A stretch of DNA of 64,000 nt from positions 1,488,001 through 1,552,000 of the forward strand of contig NZ_CP126238.1 of assembly GCF_044792555.1 (NCBI RefSeq). The letters run 5' to 3'. Made by a program: the position numbers and the translations under genes. The stretch comes from Alicycliphilus denitrificans_A. GTDB taxonomy: Bacteria; Pseudomonadota; Gammaproteobacteria; Burkholderiales; Burkholderiaceae_C. Position 1 is the stretch's first letter. The number at the start of each line of letters is the position of its first letter. Positions 35,382 through 44,979 of this stretch are shown one piece after another. Below the pieces are notes generated by a model. The model did not search any database and had not been told where the DNA came from. It saw only the letters and a list, made by a program, of their open reading frames with translations.

Positions 35382-36962
35382 CTATGCCGGCTGGGGGCCT
35401 GGGTGGCCGTCTTGCACCACGAAACGGGCCAGGGTGTACGCGTCGCTGCCCGCGTCGAGCGGATCGCGGATGGCGCGCAGCTGGGTCGTCCACTGCGTGG
35501 GCGTGATGTCGCACAGGCCATAGCCGCGCTCCTCGCTGCGCGCCAGCAGCACATGGGGGTTGCTGCGGCGAATGGCGTCTGCCTTGTCCTGCGTGGTGCC
35601 GGCGCGCGAGCTGATCGAGGTGCCGCAGAATTCGCTCGCCAGAATGCGGGCTGCGCCGTCATTGGGAGGCGCCATCACGTTGCAGACATAGTTCTGGTGG
35701 ATGTCCCCGCCCAGTACGACGGTGTTGCGCGGCGGCCGCTCGGCCAGTCTGCTGAGCAGGCGCTCGCGTGCGGCGGGGTAGCCGTCCCAGCTGTCGGCAG
35801 ACTGCTGGCCCGATGGGTAGTGGCGCGGCGAGAGCAGGGTCTGCTGCGCCAGCACGCTCCAGCGGGTGGATTGCATGTGCGCATCCTGCTCCAGACCGGC
35901 CTGCAGCCAGTCTTCCTGCTGCCGGCCCAGGAAGCTGCGCTGGGGGGCTGCAAGCTCCGGGCAGGTCGCCGGACGCACCGCACCGGCCGATCTGCTGCCT
36001 GGCACGCGGCACGCCTGCAGGTCGCGGTATTGGCGTGTGTCCAGCACATGCAGCCTGGCCAGCCGTCCCCAGGCCAGGCGCCGGTAGATCTGCAGGCCCT
36101 GGAAGGCGGAAGGCTCCAAGGCCGCTGCGCGCAGCGGCATGTGCTCATAAAAGGCCTGCCAGGCGGCCGTGCGCAGGAGTAGCCACTCGGCGGCGTCACC
36201 AAGACCGTGGCTGCCGGCATAGTCGTTCTGCACCTCGTGGTCGTCCCAGGTCACCACCCAGGGGGCGCAGGCGTGGGCCGCCTGCAGGTCGGGATCGCTC
36301 TTGTAGAGGGCGTAGCGCTCTCGGTAGTCGGCGAGCCTGCGTGGCAGGTGCAGGCCGTGCACGCGCGCCAGCCCGCTCTGGTCCTTGGGCGTGGGATTCT
36401 CGTAGATGTAGTCGCCCAGGAACAGCACCAGGTCGGGCTGGTCGGCACAGGCATGGCGCCAGGCGGCGTAGAAGCCGTTTTCCCAGCGCTGGCATGACGC
36501 ATAGACCAGGCGCAGCCGCTGCTCCAGCGTATCTGGTGCGGGAGCCGTGCGCGTGCGGCCGGTGGCGCTGGCCACGTTGTCCAGCATGAAGCGGTAGTGG
36601 TACCAGCGGGCGGGCTGCAGGCCTCTCACCTCGACGTGCACGCTGTGCGCCAGCTCGGGCAGAGCGGTGGCGGTGCCGCGCTGCACGATACGGCGAAACT
36701 GTGCATCGTCGGCGATCTCCCAGCGTACGGTGAGCGGGCCGGCCCAGGGCGCACCGGCGTCGGCCAGGTTTTCCGGCAGCAGGCGGGTCCAGAGCACCAC
36801 GCCTTCGGCCAAGGGCTCGCCGCTGGCCACGCCCAGGCCGAACGGGTTGTGCCGCAGGCGCTGCTGGCACCAAGCCCAGCGCGGCAACTGCGTGGCCATG
36901 GCGGCCGAGGCTGCCTGACGGAGCAGCCTGCGCCGGTCGGTGGCGACCATGGGCATTGGCAT
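35382..36962 (-). CDS. phoD: PhoD-like alkaline phosphatase D
   Basis: This 526-residue protein starts with a twin-arginine-like signal (ATDRRRLLRQAASAAMATQ). It contains PhoD metallophosphatase motifs: FGLGVASGEP, LFLGDYIYEN (about 205), VTWDDHEVQNDYAG (about 255) and VVLGGDIHQNY (about 430). PhoD enzymes use iron and calcium to hydrolyse phosphodiesters and monoesters outside the cytoplasm, usually under phosphate limitation. The ATG at 36962 is chosen because the twin-arginine motif follows; an upstream ATG would overlap the neighbour. It is 10 bases after the diguanylate cyclase stop. Confidence 0.88.
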   Translation of the reverse strand: MPMPMVATDRRRLLRQAASAAMATQLPRWAWCQQRLRHNPFGLGVASGEPLAEGVVLWTRLLPENLADAGAPWAGPLTVRWEIADDAQFRRIVQRGTATALPELAHSVHVEVRGLQPARWYHYRFMLDNVASATGRTRTAPAPDTLEQRLRLVYASCQRWENGFYAAWRHACADQPDLVLFLGDYIYENPTPKDQSGLARVHGLHLPRRLADYRERYALYKSDPDLQAAHACAPWVVTWDDHEVQNDYAGSHGLGDAAEWLLLRTAAWQAFYEHMPLRAAALEPSAFQGLQIYRRLAWGRLARLHVLDTRQYRDLQACRVPGSRSAGAVRPATCPELAAPQRSFLGRQQEDWLQAGLEQDAHMQSTRWSVLAQQTLLSPRHYPSGQQSADSWDGYPAARERLLSRLAERPPRNTVVLGGDIHQNYVCNVMAPPNDGAARILASEFCGTSISSRAGTTQDKADAIRRSNPHVLLARSEERGYGLCDITPTQWTTQLRAIRDPLDAGSDAYTLARFVVQDGHPGPQPA

Positions 36963-36972
36963 GACCCCGTGT

Positions 36973-38511
36973 CTATGCGGCCAGCACGCGGTTTTTGCCG
37001 CTGCGCTTGGCCAGGTACATGCCCTGGTCGGCGCGGCGTATGGCGTCGGCATAGCCGTTGTCGCCCTCTACCTGCGCCACGCCGGCGCTGAAGGTGATGA
37101 GCACACGCTCCTGTTCCTGGAGAAAGTATCTCTTGGTCAGCTCACGTTGCAGGCGCTCCATGGCTTTCACGCCCTCGGCCAGCGCGGTGTCGGGCAGGAT
37201 GAGTACGAACTCTTCGCCGCCGTGGCGTGCCAGCTGGTCCTGTGGCCGCATGACTTCGCGCGTGACCTGCACCAGATGCTTGAGTGCCTCATCGCCCGCG
37301 TCGTGGCCCAGGCGGTCGTTGATGGACTTGAAGTTGTCCACGTCCAGCAGGGCTACGCACAGGGGCGTGTCCTGGCGGCGTGCGCGCGCAATTTCGCGCT
37401 CCATGGCTTCATCCAGTCCCTTGCGGTTCAGGGTGCCGGTCAACGGGTCGTGGCGCGCCTGGGTGCTGGCGTGGTCCAGGTCGCGGCGCAACTGCTCGAT
37501 CTCGGCATGCGTGGCCTCGGCGCGTTCGCGCAGGTCCTGCAGCTCGGCGCGGGCCATGCGGCTGCTCAGTGCCATGGCGCGGGTGGAGGCAATGACTTCT
37601 TCCAGCAGCGGCATGATGTCCTGCAGCTGGGTTGCCTGGCCTATGCGCGCGGCGCAGTCCTCCATCTTTTCGTTGTAGTTGCTGCTGGATTCGTCCATCT
37701 GCGCCAGGCCCTCGATGAAGGTGGCCAGCAGTTCGCGCATCTGGGTCTGTGCCTGGGCGGATCGCTCCTTGGCCTCGGACTGCTTGAAGATCACGTCCCT
37801 GAGCCGCTGCTGCACGTCGTCGAGCCGGCGCAGCGTGAGCGGCGGCGTGGAGGCGGCCAGCAGGGCCTCGGCCTGGCCATGCAACCATGGCTCGTCCATG
37901 CTCAGGGCGGAAATGTTCTCGAATATGAGGCGCAGCAATCCGAGCAGACCCTGTCGTATGGCGGCCTGATCTTCGGCTGCAAAGGACAGCCGGTAGCTGT
38001 AGTTGCCCAGCATTTGCTCCGTCAGGGGTACCGGGGGATTGGGTTCGCGCAGGAACAGGCTCAGCTGTTTCGCCTGCTCGTGCACGCGGGCATCGTCTTC
38101 GCTCAGGGCTGGTAGCGTGTTCTCCACCAGGCGCGCCAGATTCTGGGCAAGTATGGGGGGCAGATGGGTGATGCTGATGCTGGTAGCTTGCGGCGCCGCA
38201 GCCGGCGACAGCCCTAGGTTGGCATAGCCCACGAACACATTTTGCAACATGGGCCAATCCTGCTGCTCGATGGCTTTTTCCAGCAGCTTGAGCTGGCGCT
38301 GCTGCCCTGGGGTCTGGCAGGGTATGACGCGCATGATCTGGCGCAACTGCGTGGCCGGAAACAGTGGAGCAGACCGGATGCCGGCCACCTCTTCGTAGAG
38401 GGCCTGGTAATTTTCCGGAGAGGGAGGCAGTCGGCGCGCGGCCAGCAGCTTGAGGGTTTCACGCGCGATATCGGAAGGGGACTGGGCGGAAGGGGGTTTG
38501 GCAGAGTCCAT
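36973..38511 (-). CDS. diguanylate cyclase (GGDEF domain)
   Basis: This 512-residue protein has a C-terminal GGDEF domain (about 350-510) with the active-site loop HGGEEFVLIL and metal-site DVDNFKSINDRLGHDAGDE. The GGEEF form is active in other enzymes. A long N-terminal region (about 1-320) is alpha-helical with a coiled coil before the domain (AELQDLRERAEATHAEIEQL); no membrane helix or known sensor domain is visible. The enzyme makes cyclic di-GMP from GTP. No inhibitory RxxD site is obvious. It is transcribed with phoD or independently, divergent from surE. Confidence 0.85.
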   Translation of the reverse strand: MDSAKPPSAQSPSDIARETLKLLAARRLPPSPENYQALYEEVAGIRSAPLFPATQLRQIMRVIPCQTPGQQRQLKLLEKAIEQQDWPMLQNVFVGYANLGLSPAAAPQATSISITHLPPILAQNLARLVENTLPALSEDDARVHEQAKQLSLFLREPNPPVPLTEQMLGNYSYRLSFAAEDQAAIRQGLLGLLRLIFENISALSMDEPWLHGQAEALLAASTPPLTLRRLDDVQQRLRDVIFKQSEAKERSAQAQTQMRELLATFIEGLAQMDESSSNYNEKMEDCAARIGQATQLQDIMPLLEEVIASTRAMALSSRMARAELQDLRERAEATHAEIEQLRRDLDHASTQARHDPLTGTLNRKGLDEAMEREIARARRQDTPLCVALLDVDNFKSINDRLGHDAGDEALKHLVQVTREVMRPQDQLARHGGEEFVLILPDTALAEGVKAMERLQRELTKRYFLQEQERVLITFSAGVAQVEGDNGYADAIRRADQGMYLAKRSGKNRVLAA

Positions 38512-38675
38512 CTGCAGTATCGGCGGGAAGATGCAAGGCTACGAAGTGTGACAGAGCAGGGCGGACTTGAATAGCCACAGCACTCATATTCTGTGCTGGC
38601 GCATCGATCCGGGAGCGGCAATAGGGGTGCATCGCCTCCCCCTCCTACAATGCGTTGCACTCAGTCATCCTGACC

Positions 38676-39458
38676 ATGAAGATCCTGATTTCCAATGATG
38701 ATGGCTACCAGGCGCCGGGCATTGTGGCGCTGCATGACGCCCTCAAGGCCATTGCCGACGTCGAGGTGGTGGCCCCCGAGCACAATAACAGCGCCAAGTC
38801 CAACGCCCTGACGCTGCACGCGCCACTTTATGTGCACCGCGCGGGCAATGGTTTTCGCTATGTGAATGGCACGCCGGCCGATTGTGTGCATATCGCGCTG
38901 ACGGGGTTGCTGGGCTACCGGCCGGATCTTGTGGTCTCGGGCATCAACAACGGCGCCAACATGGGAGATGACACCATCTACTCGGGCACCGTGGGGGCGG
39001 CCATGGAGGGCTATCTGTTCGGTATTCCGTCGATTGCCTTCTCCCAGGTGGATAAGGGCTGGGGTGAGATCGATTCCGCGGCGCGCAAGGCGCGCGAGAT
39101 CGTGGAGCAGATGCTGCGGCAAAGACTGGTCGGGGAGGCGCCGTGGTTGCTGAACATCAATATTCCGAATATGCCGTTCGATGCGCTGCGCCCTTTGCGC
39201 CTGTGCCGCCTGGGCCGGCGCCATGCGGCCGAGCGCGTCATAGAGCAGCAAAGTCCGCGCGGCGAGATGATGTATTGGATAGGCGGCGCTGGAGCGGCGA
39301 AGGACGCGGCCGAGGGCACGGATTTCCATGCCACTGCCCATGGTCACGTATCCATGACGCCGCTCAAGGTGGACTTGACCGACCATGACGGTCTGGGCTA
39401 CTGGGCGCAAACCGCTGCACGTCTGGCGTCAGTTGTCGCTCCGGCAGGGAACCCGTGA
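38676..39458 (+). CDS. surE: 5'-nucleotidase SurE
   Basis: This 260-residue protein opens with MKILISNDDGYQAPG, the metal-binding SurE motif, followed by VVAPEHNNSAKSNALTL and VVSGINNGANMGDDTIYSGT. SurE dephosphorylates nucleoside 5'- and 3'-monophosphates in stationary phase. A TACAAT -10-like hexamer lies at 38646-38651. The pcm gene begins inside its stop codon, as in other proteobacteria. Confidence 0.92.
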   Translation: MKILISNDDGYQAPGIVALHDALKAIADVEVVAPEHNNSAKSNALTLHAPLYVHRAGNGFRYVNGTPADCVHIALTGLLGYRPDLVVSGINNGANMGDDTIYSGTVGAAMEGYLFGIPSIAFSQVDKGWGEIDSAARKAREIVEQMLRQRLVGEAPWLLNINIPNMPFDALRPLRLCRLGRRHAAERVIEQQSPRGEMMYWIGGAGAAKDAAEGTDFHATAHGHVSMTPLKVDLTDHDGLGYWAQTAARLASVVAPAGNP

Positions 39459-40231
39459 TGCAGCGCCGCCCCGGATTTCCCGCACGTATTGGCCGGCCGC
39501 AGGGCCCTGGGGCCGGCGCCGCGGTTGCGTCACCTAGCGTATTACGTGCGGCGCAACCGCCCACGCCGCAGGGCGTGGGCCTGGATTCGGCGGCGGTGCG
39601 CGGGCGCATGGTGCAGCGGCTGGCGGCCTCCGGTGTCACGGCCGCGCCTGTGCTGCAGGCCATGGGGGAGGTGGAGCGGCACCGCTTTGTCGATACCGCC
39701 CTGGTCAACCAGGCTTACGAGGACACCAGCCTGCCTATAGGACTGGGCCAGACCATCTCCAAGCCCAGCGTCGTGGCGCGCATGACCGAGTTGCTGCTGG
39801 GTGCGGATTGCGCGCGTGCGCATGGCCTTGGCCGGGTGTTGGAAATTGGCACCGGTTGCGGCTATCAGGCAGCCGTGCTGGCTCGGCTGGCGCGCGAGGT
39901 GTACACCATAGAACGCTTGCGCGCGTTGCACGAAAAGGCGCGTGACAACCTGCGCCCGATGCGCCTGGCCAATGTCCACCTGATTTTGGGCGACGGCATG
40001 CAAGGCTATGCCTCTGGCGCTCCCTATGCGGGCATCATTTCCGCCGCAGGCGGCAGCAGCCTTCCCGCGCAATGGGGTGAGCAGCTGGCTGTGGGCGGGC
40101 GCCTGGTCGCACCCATGGCGGGCCCTGATGGGCGCCAACTGTTGCTGGTTGTGGACAAAACTTCGCAGGGCTTGAAACAGAGTGTTCTCGAAGCCGTGCA
40201 TTTCGTGCCCCTAAAATCAGGGGTTGCCTGA
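39458..40231 (+). CDS. pcm: protein-L-isoaspartate O-methyltransferase
   Basis: This 257-residue enzyme repairs isoaspartyl residues with S-adenosylmethionine. It has VLEIGTGCGYQAAVLA (about 127-142, cofactor loop), the upstream TSLPIGLGQTISKP substrate motif, and VYTIERLRAL. The N-terminal 45 residues are an extra low-complexity extension. Its ATG overlaps the surE TGA. It is read with nlpD, which starts 11 bases later. Confidence 0.92.
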   Translation: MQRRPGFPARIGRPQGPGAGAAVASPSVLRAAQPPTPQGVGLDSAAVRGRMVQRLAASGVTAAPVLQAMGEVERHRFVDTALVNQAYEDTSLPIGLGQTISKPSVVARMTELLLGADCARAHGLGRVLEIGTGCGYQAAVLARLAREVYTIERLRALHEKARDNLRPMRLANVHLILGDGMQGYASGAPYAGIISAAGGSSLPAQWGEQLAVGGRLVAPMAGPDGRQLLLVVDKTSQGLKQSVLEAVHFVPLKSGVA

Positions 40232-40242
40232 AGGAAGTACTT

Positions 40243-41160
40243 ATGTTGGTATCGCGTGGTCTTGTGACTTGGGGGTTGATGACCCTGGCCGGAGTTTGGC
40301 TGGCGGGCTGCAGCACCCCGGTGAACAGGGCGCCGGTGGTGGATCGAGGCACATTCGCCAATGGTGGAGCAGCCCCGGCTCCGGCTGCGCCCGAGGTCAA
40401 GCCCCTGCCGGGCGCTGAAAACGCAGGAAAGCCGGGTTACTACACCGTCAAGCCCGGGGACACCCTGATTCGAATCGGCTTGGAAAACGGGCAGAGCTGG
40501 AAAGATATCGCGCGCTGGAACAACCTTGAGAACGCCAACCTGATCGAGGTGGGCCAGGTCTTGCGTGTGGCGGCCCCGGGTGCGGCCGCTTCCGCCGCTG
40601 CCGTGGCTTCCGACACGGGTGTTGTGACCCGGCCGGTTTCCTCTTCGCCCTTGGCATCGGCCGCAGTGGTCGGTGCGCCCAAGCCAGCTGCCTCCGCAGC
40701 TTCTGCAGCTTCGACGGCAGCAATCACCGCGCCGGCTGCGCCAGCGGTGGCGCCAGCTCCCGCAGCCGCGCCTGCAGTGGCCGTTGGTGGCGACGACATG
40801 AACTTCATCTGGCCATCTTCGGGATCTCTGTTGGCGGGGTTCGACGAGGCGCGCAACAAGGGCTTTGACATAGCGGGCAGGGCGGGTGACCCGGTGCTGG
40901 CCGCGGCCGATGGCCGCGTGGTGTATGCCGGTGCGGGCCTGCGCGGCTATGGCAATCTGGTGATCCTCAAGCACAACAACACCTATCTCACGGCTTATGC
41001 GCACAACCAGACGCTGCTCGTGAAAGAGGATCAAAACGTGCGCCGCGGACAGAAGATCGCCGAAATGGGCAGTACCGATGCCGATCGCGTGAAGCTGCAT
41101 TTTGAAATTCGCCGGCAGGGCAAGCCGGTGGATCCCGCACGCTATCTGCCTCAGCGTTGA
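40243..41160 (+). CDS. nlpD: NlpD-like lipoprotein, LysM and M23 domains
   Basis: This 305-residue lipoprotein has a lipobox (LAGC, Cys at about 23), a LysM domain (about 65-110, YYTVKPGDTLIRIGL), an alanine-rich linker, and a C-terminal M23-type LytM domain (about 190-300, GFDIAGRAGDPVLAAADG and HFEIRRQGKPVDP). The M23 fold lacks the full zinc ligand set, as in NlpD, which activates the amidase AmiC during cell division. In many proteobacteria rpoS follows nlpD; here an rluD-like gene overlaps its stop instead. Confidence 0.88.
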   Translation: MLVSRGLVTWGLMTLAGVWLAGCSTPVNRAPVVDRGTFANGGAAPAPAAPEVKPLPGAENAGKPGYYTVKPGDTLIRIGLENGQSWKDIARWNNLENANLIEVGQVLRVAAPGAAASAAAVASDTGVVTRPVSSSPLASAAVVGAPKPAASAASAASTAAITAPAAPAVAPAPAAAPAVAVGGDDMNFIWPSSGSLLAGFDEARNKGFDIAGRAGDPVLAAADGRVVYAGAGLRGYGNLVILKHNNTYLTAYAHNQTLLVKEDQNVRRGQKIAEMGSTDADRVKLHFEIRRQGKPVDPARYLPQR

Positions 41161-42164
41161 GCGAGCCGGTGTCGGGCGCCGGGCCGCTGTGGCCGGATGA
41201 AGATGCGGCTCAGCCGGCGGAGGAAGCCGAGTTTGAGCTGCGCGACGTGCTGGTATCGGCCGCGCAGCACAACGCGCGCCTGGACAAGGCACTGGCGGAA
41301 CTGGTGCCAGAGTTTTCACGCAGCTATCTGCAGCAATTGCTGGCCCATGGCAGCGTGCGCCTCAATGGTCAGCCGGCACCCAAGCCCGCCCACAAGGTCA
41401 GGGCAGGTGATCGCGTGGTGGTGGAGATGCGCCCCACGCAGCAAAGCCAGGCCTTCAAGCCCGAATTCCTGCCGCTGGACGTGGTGTATGAGGATGAGCA
41501 TCTGCTGGTCGTCAACAAGCCGGCTGGGCTGGTGGTGCACCCGGCGCCTGGCAACTGGAGCGGTACTCTCCTGAACGCGCTGCTGGGGCGTGATGCCCAG
41601 GCCCTGCAGGTGCCGCGCGCGGGCATCGTGCACCGGCTGGACAAGGACACCAGCGGTCTCATGGTGGTGGCGCGCAATCGCGCCGCCATGGATGCACTGG
41701 TACGCATGATTGCGGCGCGCGAGGTCAGCCGGCAATACCTGGCGCTGGCCTGGGGCGGGTGGCACGGTCCGCCTGCACGCAGCGTACAGGCGCCGATAGG
41801 GCGCGACCCGCGCAACCGCCTGCGCATGGCCGTGGTTGATCTTGAACAGCACGCGGGCAAGCCTGCGCGCACCGATTTCGAGTTACTAGCGAGCAGTGAC
41901 GAGGTGTGCCTGGTGCGCTGTACGTTGCACACCGGACGCACGCACCAGATCCGTGTGCATATGGCGTCCCTGCGCCATCCCCTGGTGGCCGATGCGCTGT
42001 ATGGCGGCGAGCAAGTCGGCCCCATGCAGCGGCAGGCCCTGCATGCCTTTCGCCTGGCCTTCTCGCATCCCGTGACTGGTGAGACCATGGAGTTTCGCGC
42101 CCCGCTACCCCCTGACATGCTGCAAGCCCTTGATTTATGGGGGCTGCGTTACAATGGACGGTGA
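41157..42164 (+). CDS. rluD: 23S rRNA pseudouridine synthase RluD-type
   Basis: This 335-residue enzyme has an N-terminal S4 RNA-binding domain (about 40-90, RLDKALAELVPEFSRSYLQ) and a catalytic domain with GIVHRLDKDTSGLMVVARN (catalytic aspartate, about 158-176) and HTGRTHQIRVHMASL. RluD makes pseudouridines in helix 69 of 23S rRNA; RluC-type relatives are the alternative. It starts at TTG in a TTGA overlap with nlpD; a GTG four codons later is possible. Confidence 0.85.
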   Translation: MSEPVSGAGPLWPDEDAAQPAEEAEFELRDVLVSAAQHNARLDKALAELVPEFSRSYLQQLLAHGSVRLNGQPAPKPAHKVRAGDRVVVEMRPTQQSQAFKPEFLPLDVVYEDEHLLVVNKPAGLVVHPAPGNWSGTLLNALLGRDAQALQVPRAGIVHRLDKDTSGLMVVARNRAAMDALVRMIAAREVSRQYLALAWGGWHGPPARSVQAPIGRDPRNRLRMAVVDLEQHAGKPARTDFELLASSDEVCLVRCTLHTGRTHQIRVHMASLRHPLVADALYGGEQVGPMQRQALHAFRLAFSHPVTGETMEFRAPLPPDMLQALDLWGLRYNGR

Positions 42165-42325
42165 CGGCTGATTCGCCGCAGGCGTTCGGGTTTTATGCCG
42201 CTCACGCCATGCCTGCCCAGTGATGGCGCGCTGCCACTTGCAGCACTTTCGCGCTGCAGATGTCCCCAATCCCAGGTAACTGCCCCGTCATGGCGAGCGG
42301 TTGCCTTTATCGGAACTGCTGAACC

Positions 42326-43027
42326 ATGAATTCGGTGGATGCCAAACGGGTTCTAGAAACCGCGTTGATCTGTGCTCCTCAGCCTTTGACGGTGCGTGAG
42401 CTGCGCACCCTGTTCGACGATGCAGTGGGGTCAGACTCGGTGAAGGCGCTGTTGTTGCAACTGCAGCAGGAATGGGCCCTGTGCGGCGTGGAGCTGGTGC
42501 AGGTGGCCACTGGCTGGCGCTTTCAAAGCCGCCCGGAGATGCGTGAGTACCTTGATCGCCTGCATCCGGAAAAACCACCGCGCTATACCCGCGCCACACT
42601 GGAGACTCTGGCCATCATTGCCTATCGCCAGCCGGTGACGCGCGGCGATATCGAGGACATCCGGGGCGTGACCGTGAACAGTCTGATCATTAAGCAGCTG
42701 GAGGACAGGGGCTGGGTAGAGGTCATTGGCCAGCGCGAAACCGTGGGGCGTCCGGCATTGTTCGCCACTACGCGGCAGTTTCTGGACGACCTGGGGCTTC
42801 AGTCTCTGGATCAACTGCCCACGCTGGAAGACCCAGGCGTGCAGGCCGCGGTGCTGGATGCCCTGGGTGTAACTCCCGGGGTGCCGCAGGGTAGCGAGAC
42901 GGAATTGGAGATGGCCCTGGATGCTGCCGAGGTGCTGACCGAGGTTGATGTGGAGATTGAAGACGCGGCCGCTTCGGTGGGCGGCGTGGAAAACGAGGAT
43001 GTTGGCGCTGGCGTCACAGGAAATTGA
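42326..43027 (+). CDS. scpB: segregation and condensation protein ScpB
   Basis: This 233-residue protein has two winged-helix domains: VDAKRVLETALICAPQPLTV at the start and RATLETLAIIAYRQPVTRGDIEDIRG (split at about 92-118), then IIKQLEDRGWVEVIGQRE. ScpB binds ScpA and SMC for chromosome organisation. The acidic C-terminal tail (about 185-233) extends beyond the usual fold. A GTTACAATGG sequence precedes by 180 bases. Its stop is one base before the rluB start. Confidence 0.92.
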   Translation: MNSVDAKRVLETALICAPQPLTVRELRTLFDDAVGSDSVKALLLQLQQEWALCGVELVQVATGWRFQSRPEMREYLDRLHPEKPPRYTRATLETLAIIAYRQPVTRGDIEDIRGVTVNSLIIKQLEDRGWVEVIGQRETVGRPALFATTRQFLDDLGLQSLDQLPTLEDPGVQAAVLDALGVTPGVPQGSETELEMALDAAEVLTEVDVEIEDAAASVGGVENEDVGAGVTGN

Positions 43028-43028
43028 T

Positions 43029-44384
43029 ATGAACGATACGCACAAGAACTTGGATGCGGCCCAGTTGCCCGCCGAGACGCACACCGCCGCCTCTGGGGAG
43101 GTGGTCAAGACACGCAGGCCGCGCAAGCGCACGCCAGCTCGGGGCTCTGCCGCGGATGGGGTGGAGCTTGTGCCACAGCAGGCGCATGAAGATGTCAGTC
43201 CTGAGCAGCAAGAGGCAGTGCAGTCAGGGCAAAAAAACCAAGGTGCCGGCCATCGTGATGCCCGTGATCAGCACGACAAGCGCACGCAAAGGCAGGCTCC
43301 CGAGAGGGAGGGTTATCGTTTTGCCGACGTGGTGTCGGGGCAGCTCGATCAGGACGAGGGCAACGCCGAGGTGGCGCCGCCCAAGCGCGTGCTGCAACCC
43401 CAGCCGGAAACCCCCAAGTTGCACAAGGTGCTGGCCCAGGCGGGCATGGGCTCGCGCCTGGAGATGGAGCAACTCATCCTTGAAGGACGCATTTCTGTCA
43501 ACAACGAGCCGGCGCACATCGGTCAGCGCGTGCAATTTGGCGACCAGATCAAGGTCAATGGCAAGCCGATTCGCTTTCGCATAGCGCCGCCGCCCATGCG
43601 CGTGATCGCCTATCACAAGCCGGCCGGCGAGATCGTGACACACGACGACCCGCAGAACCGCCCCACGGTGTTTCGCAAGCTGCCGCGTCTGCAGCAGGGC
43701 AAGTGGCAATCGGTGGGGCGCCTGGACTTGAATACCGAAGGCCTGCTGCTGCTCACCAGTTCCGGCGAACTGGCCAACAAGCTCATGCACCCGCGCTTCG
43801 GACTGGAGCGCGAATATGCCGTGCGCGTTCTTGGTGCGCTGAGCGAGGAGGAAAAACAGCTCCTGATCGGCGGGGTGCGGCTCGAAGACGGCATGGCTGC
43901 CTTCGGCTCGATCGAGGAGGGCGGTGGCGAGGGGGCCAATTGCTGGTATCGCGTGACGATTTCCGAAGGTCGCAACCGCGAGGTGCGGCGCATGTTCGAG
44001 GCCGTCGGCCATGCGGTGAGTCGGCTGATCCGTATCCGCTACGGCGCCATGATGCTGCCACGCGGTTTGAAGCGCGGTGCCTGGCTGGAGCTCGACGAGC
44101 ATGACATCCATGCGCTGATGCAGGCCGCAGGTGTTTCTGCTGACCTTGCTGCTGCACGTGCCACAGGCGGGCCGGGCAGGAATGACCGCCGCGGCGACCG
44201 TAAGCCCCTGGGCGTGAAGGTGGCCGGTGGGCGTGACAAGGCGGTGGGGCGCACCGGGCGCTCGGTTGGCAATGCGCAGCCCGACCCCATGCGTACTTCG
44301 GTGGGCTATATAGGGGCCGACAGCCTGATGCGCCAGCGCCAGCAGCAGCAGCGCAGCGGCGGCCCGCGCCGTGGTGGACGCTAG
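43029..44384 (+). CDS. rluB: 23S rRNA pseudouridine synthase RluB
   Basis: This 451-residue protein has a 140-residue charged N-terminal extension, then an S4 domain (LHKVLAQAGMGSRLEMEQLI), a catalytic domain with GRLDLNTEGLLLLTSSG (catalytic aspartate about 240) and GRNREVRRMFEAVGH. RluB modifies U2605 in 23S rRNA. The C-terminal 80 residues are a basic low-complexity tail ending in QRQQQQRSGGPRRGGR. AGGA at 43018-43021 supports the start. scpB-rluB order is widely conserved. Confidence 0.92.
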   Translation: MNDTHKNLDAAQLPAETHTAASGEVVKTRRPRKRTPARGSAADGVELVPQQAHEDVSPEQQEAVQSGQKNQGAGHRDARDQHDKRTQRQAPEREGYRFADVVSGQLDQDEGNAEVAPPKRVLQPQPETPKLHKVLAQAGMGSRLEMEQLILEGRISVNNEPAHIGQRVQFGDQIKVNGKPIRFRIAPPPMRVIAYHKPAGEIVTHDDPQNRPTVFRKLPRLQQGKWQSVGRLDLNTEGLLLLTSSGELANKLMHPRFGLEREYAVRVLGALSEEEKQLLIGGVRLEDGMAAFGSIEEGGGEGANCWYRVTISEGRNREVRRMFEAVGHAVSRLIRIRYGAMMLPRGLKRGAWLELDEHDIHALMQAAGVSADLAAARATGGPGRNDRRGDRKPLGVKVAGGRDKAVGRTGRSVGNAQPDPMRTSVGYIGADSLMRQRQQQQRSGGPRRGGR

Positions 44385-44465
44385 GGACTTGGTGAAAAGT
44401 TAGAATGTGCGGTTTTGCCTGCTGGGCAAAAAATACCGCAACACCTGTTCACAAGGAAAATCAAC

Positions 44466-44891
44466 ATGGCTATCGAACGCACCCTCTCCATCATCAAGCC
44501 CGACGCCGTCGCCAAGAATGTGATCGGCCAGATCTACGCCCGCTTCGAGGCCGCCGGCCTGAAGATCGCCGCCGCCCGCATGATTCACCTGTCGCGCGCC
44601 GAGGCCGAGCAGTTTTACGGCGTGCACAAGGAGCGCCCCTTCTTCAAGGATCTGGTGGACTTCATGATCTCCGGTCCCGTGATGGTGCAAGTGCTGGAAG
44701 GCGAGAATGCCGTCCTGAAGAACCGTGAACTGATGGGCGCCACCGATCCCAAGAAGGCTGACGCCGGCACCATTCGCGCAGACTTTGCCGACAGCATCGA
44801 TGCCAACGCTGTGCATGGCTCCGACGCCGCCGAGACCGCCCAGGTCGAAGTGGCCTTTTTCTTCCCCGGCCTGAACGTCTACGCGCGCTGA
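44466..44891 (+). CDS. ndk: nucleoside diphosphate kinase
   Basis: This 141-residue enzyme transfers the terminal phosphate among nucleoside triphosphates. It has the IIKPDAVAKNVIGQI start and the active-site histidine in NAVHGSDAAE (about 117). AAGGAAAA lies ahead of the ATG. A TAGAAT hexamer at 44401-44406 is a likely -10. Length is standard. Confidence 0.97.
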   Translation: MAIERTLSIIKPDAVAKNVIGQIYARFEAAGLKIAAARMIHLSRAEAEQFYGVHKERPFFKDLVDFMISGPVMVQVLEGENAVLKNRELMGATDPKKADAGTIRADFADSIDANAVHGSDAAETAQVEVAFFFPGLNVYAR

Positions 44892-44979
44892 TGCGGCGGT
44901 CGCGGGTGCACTGCAGGCCTGCATGGGGTCTGGGCGCACCCACGGCGCACTATGTGGGCGTGGACATCCGACAGACGTT

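Noticed and set aside
44330..44384. CAG-rich tract at the end of rluB as a repeat element
   Set aside because: It encodes a glutamine-arginine tail in frame with the gene and is too short to be a separate repeat or CRISPR.
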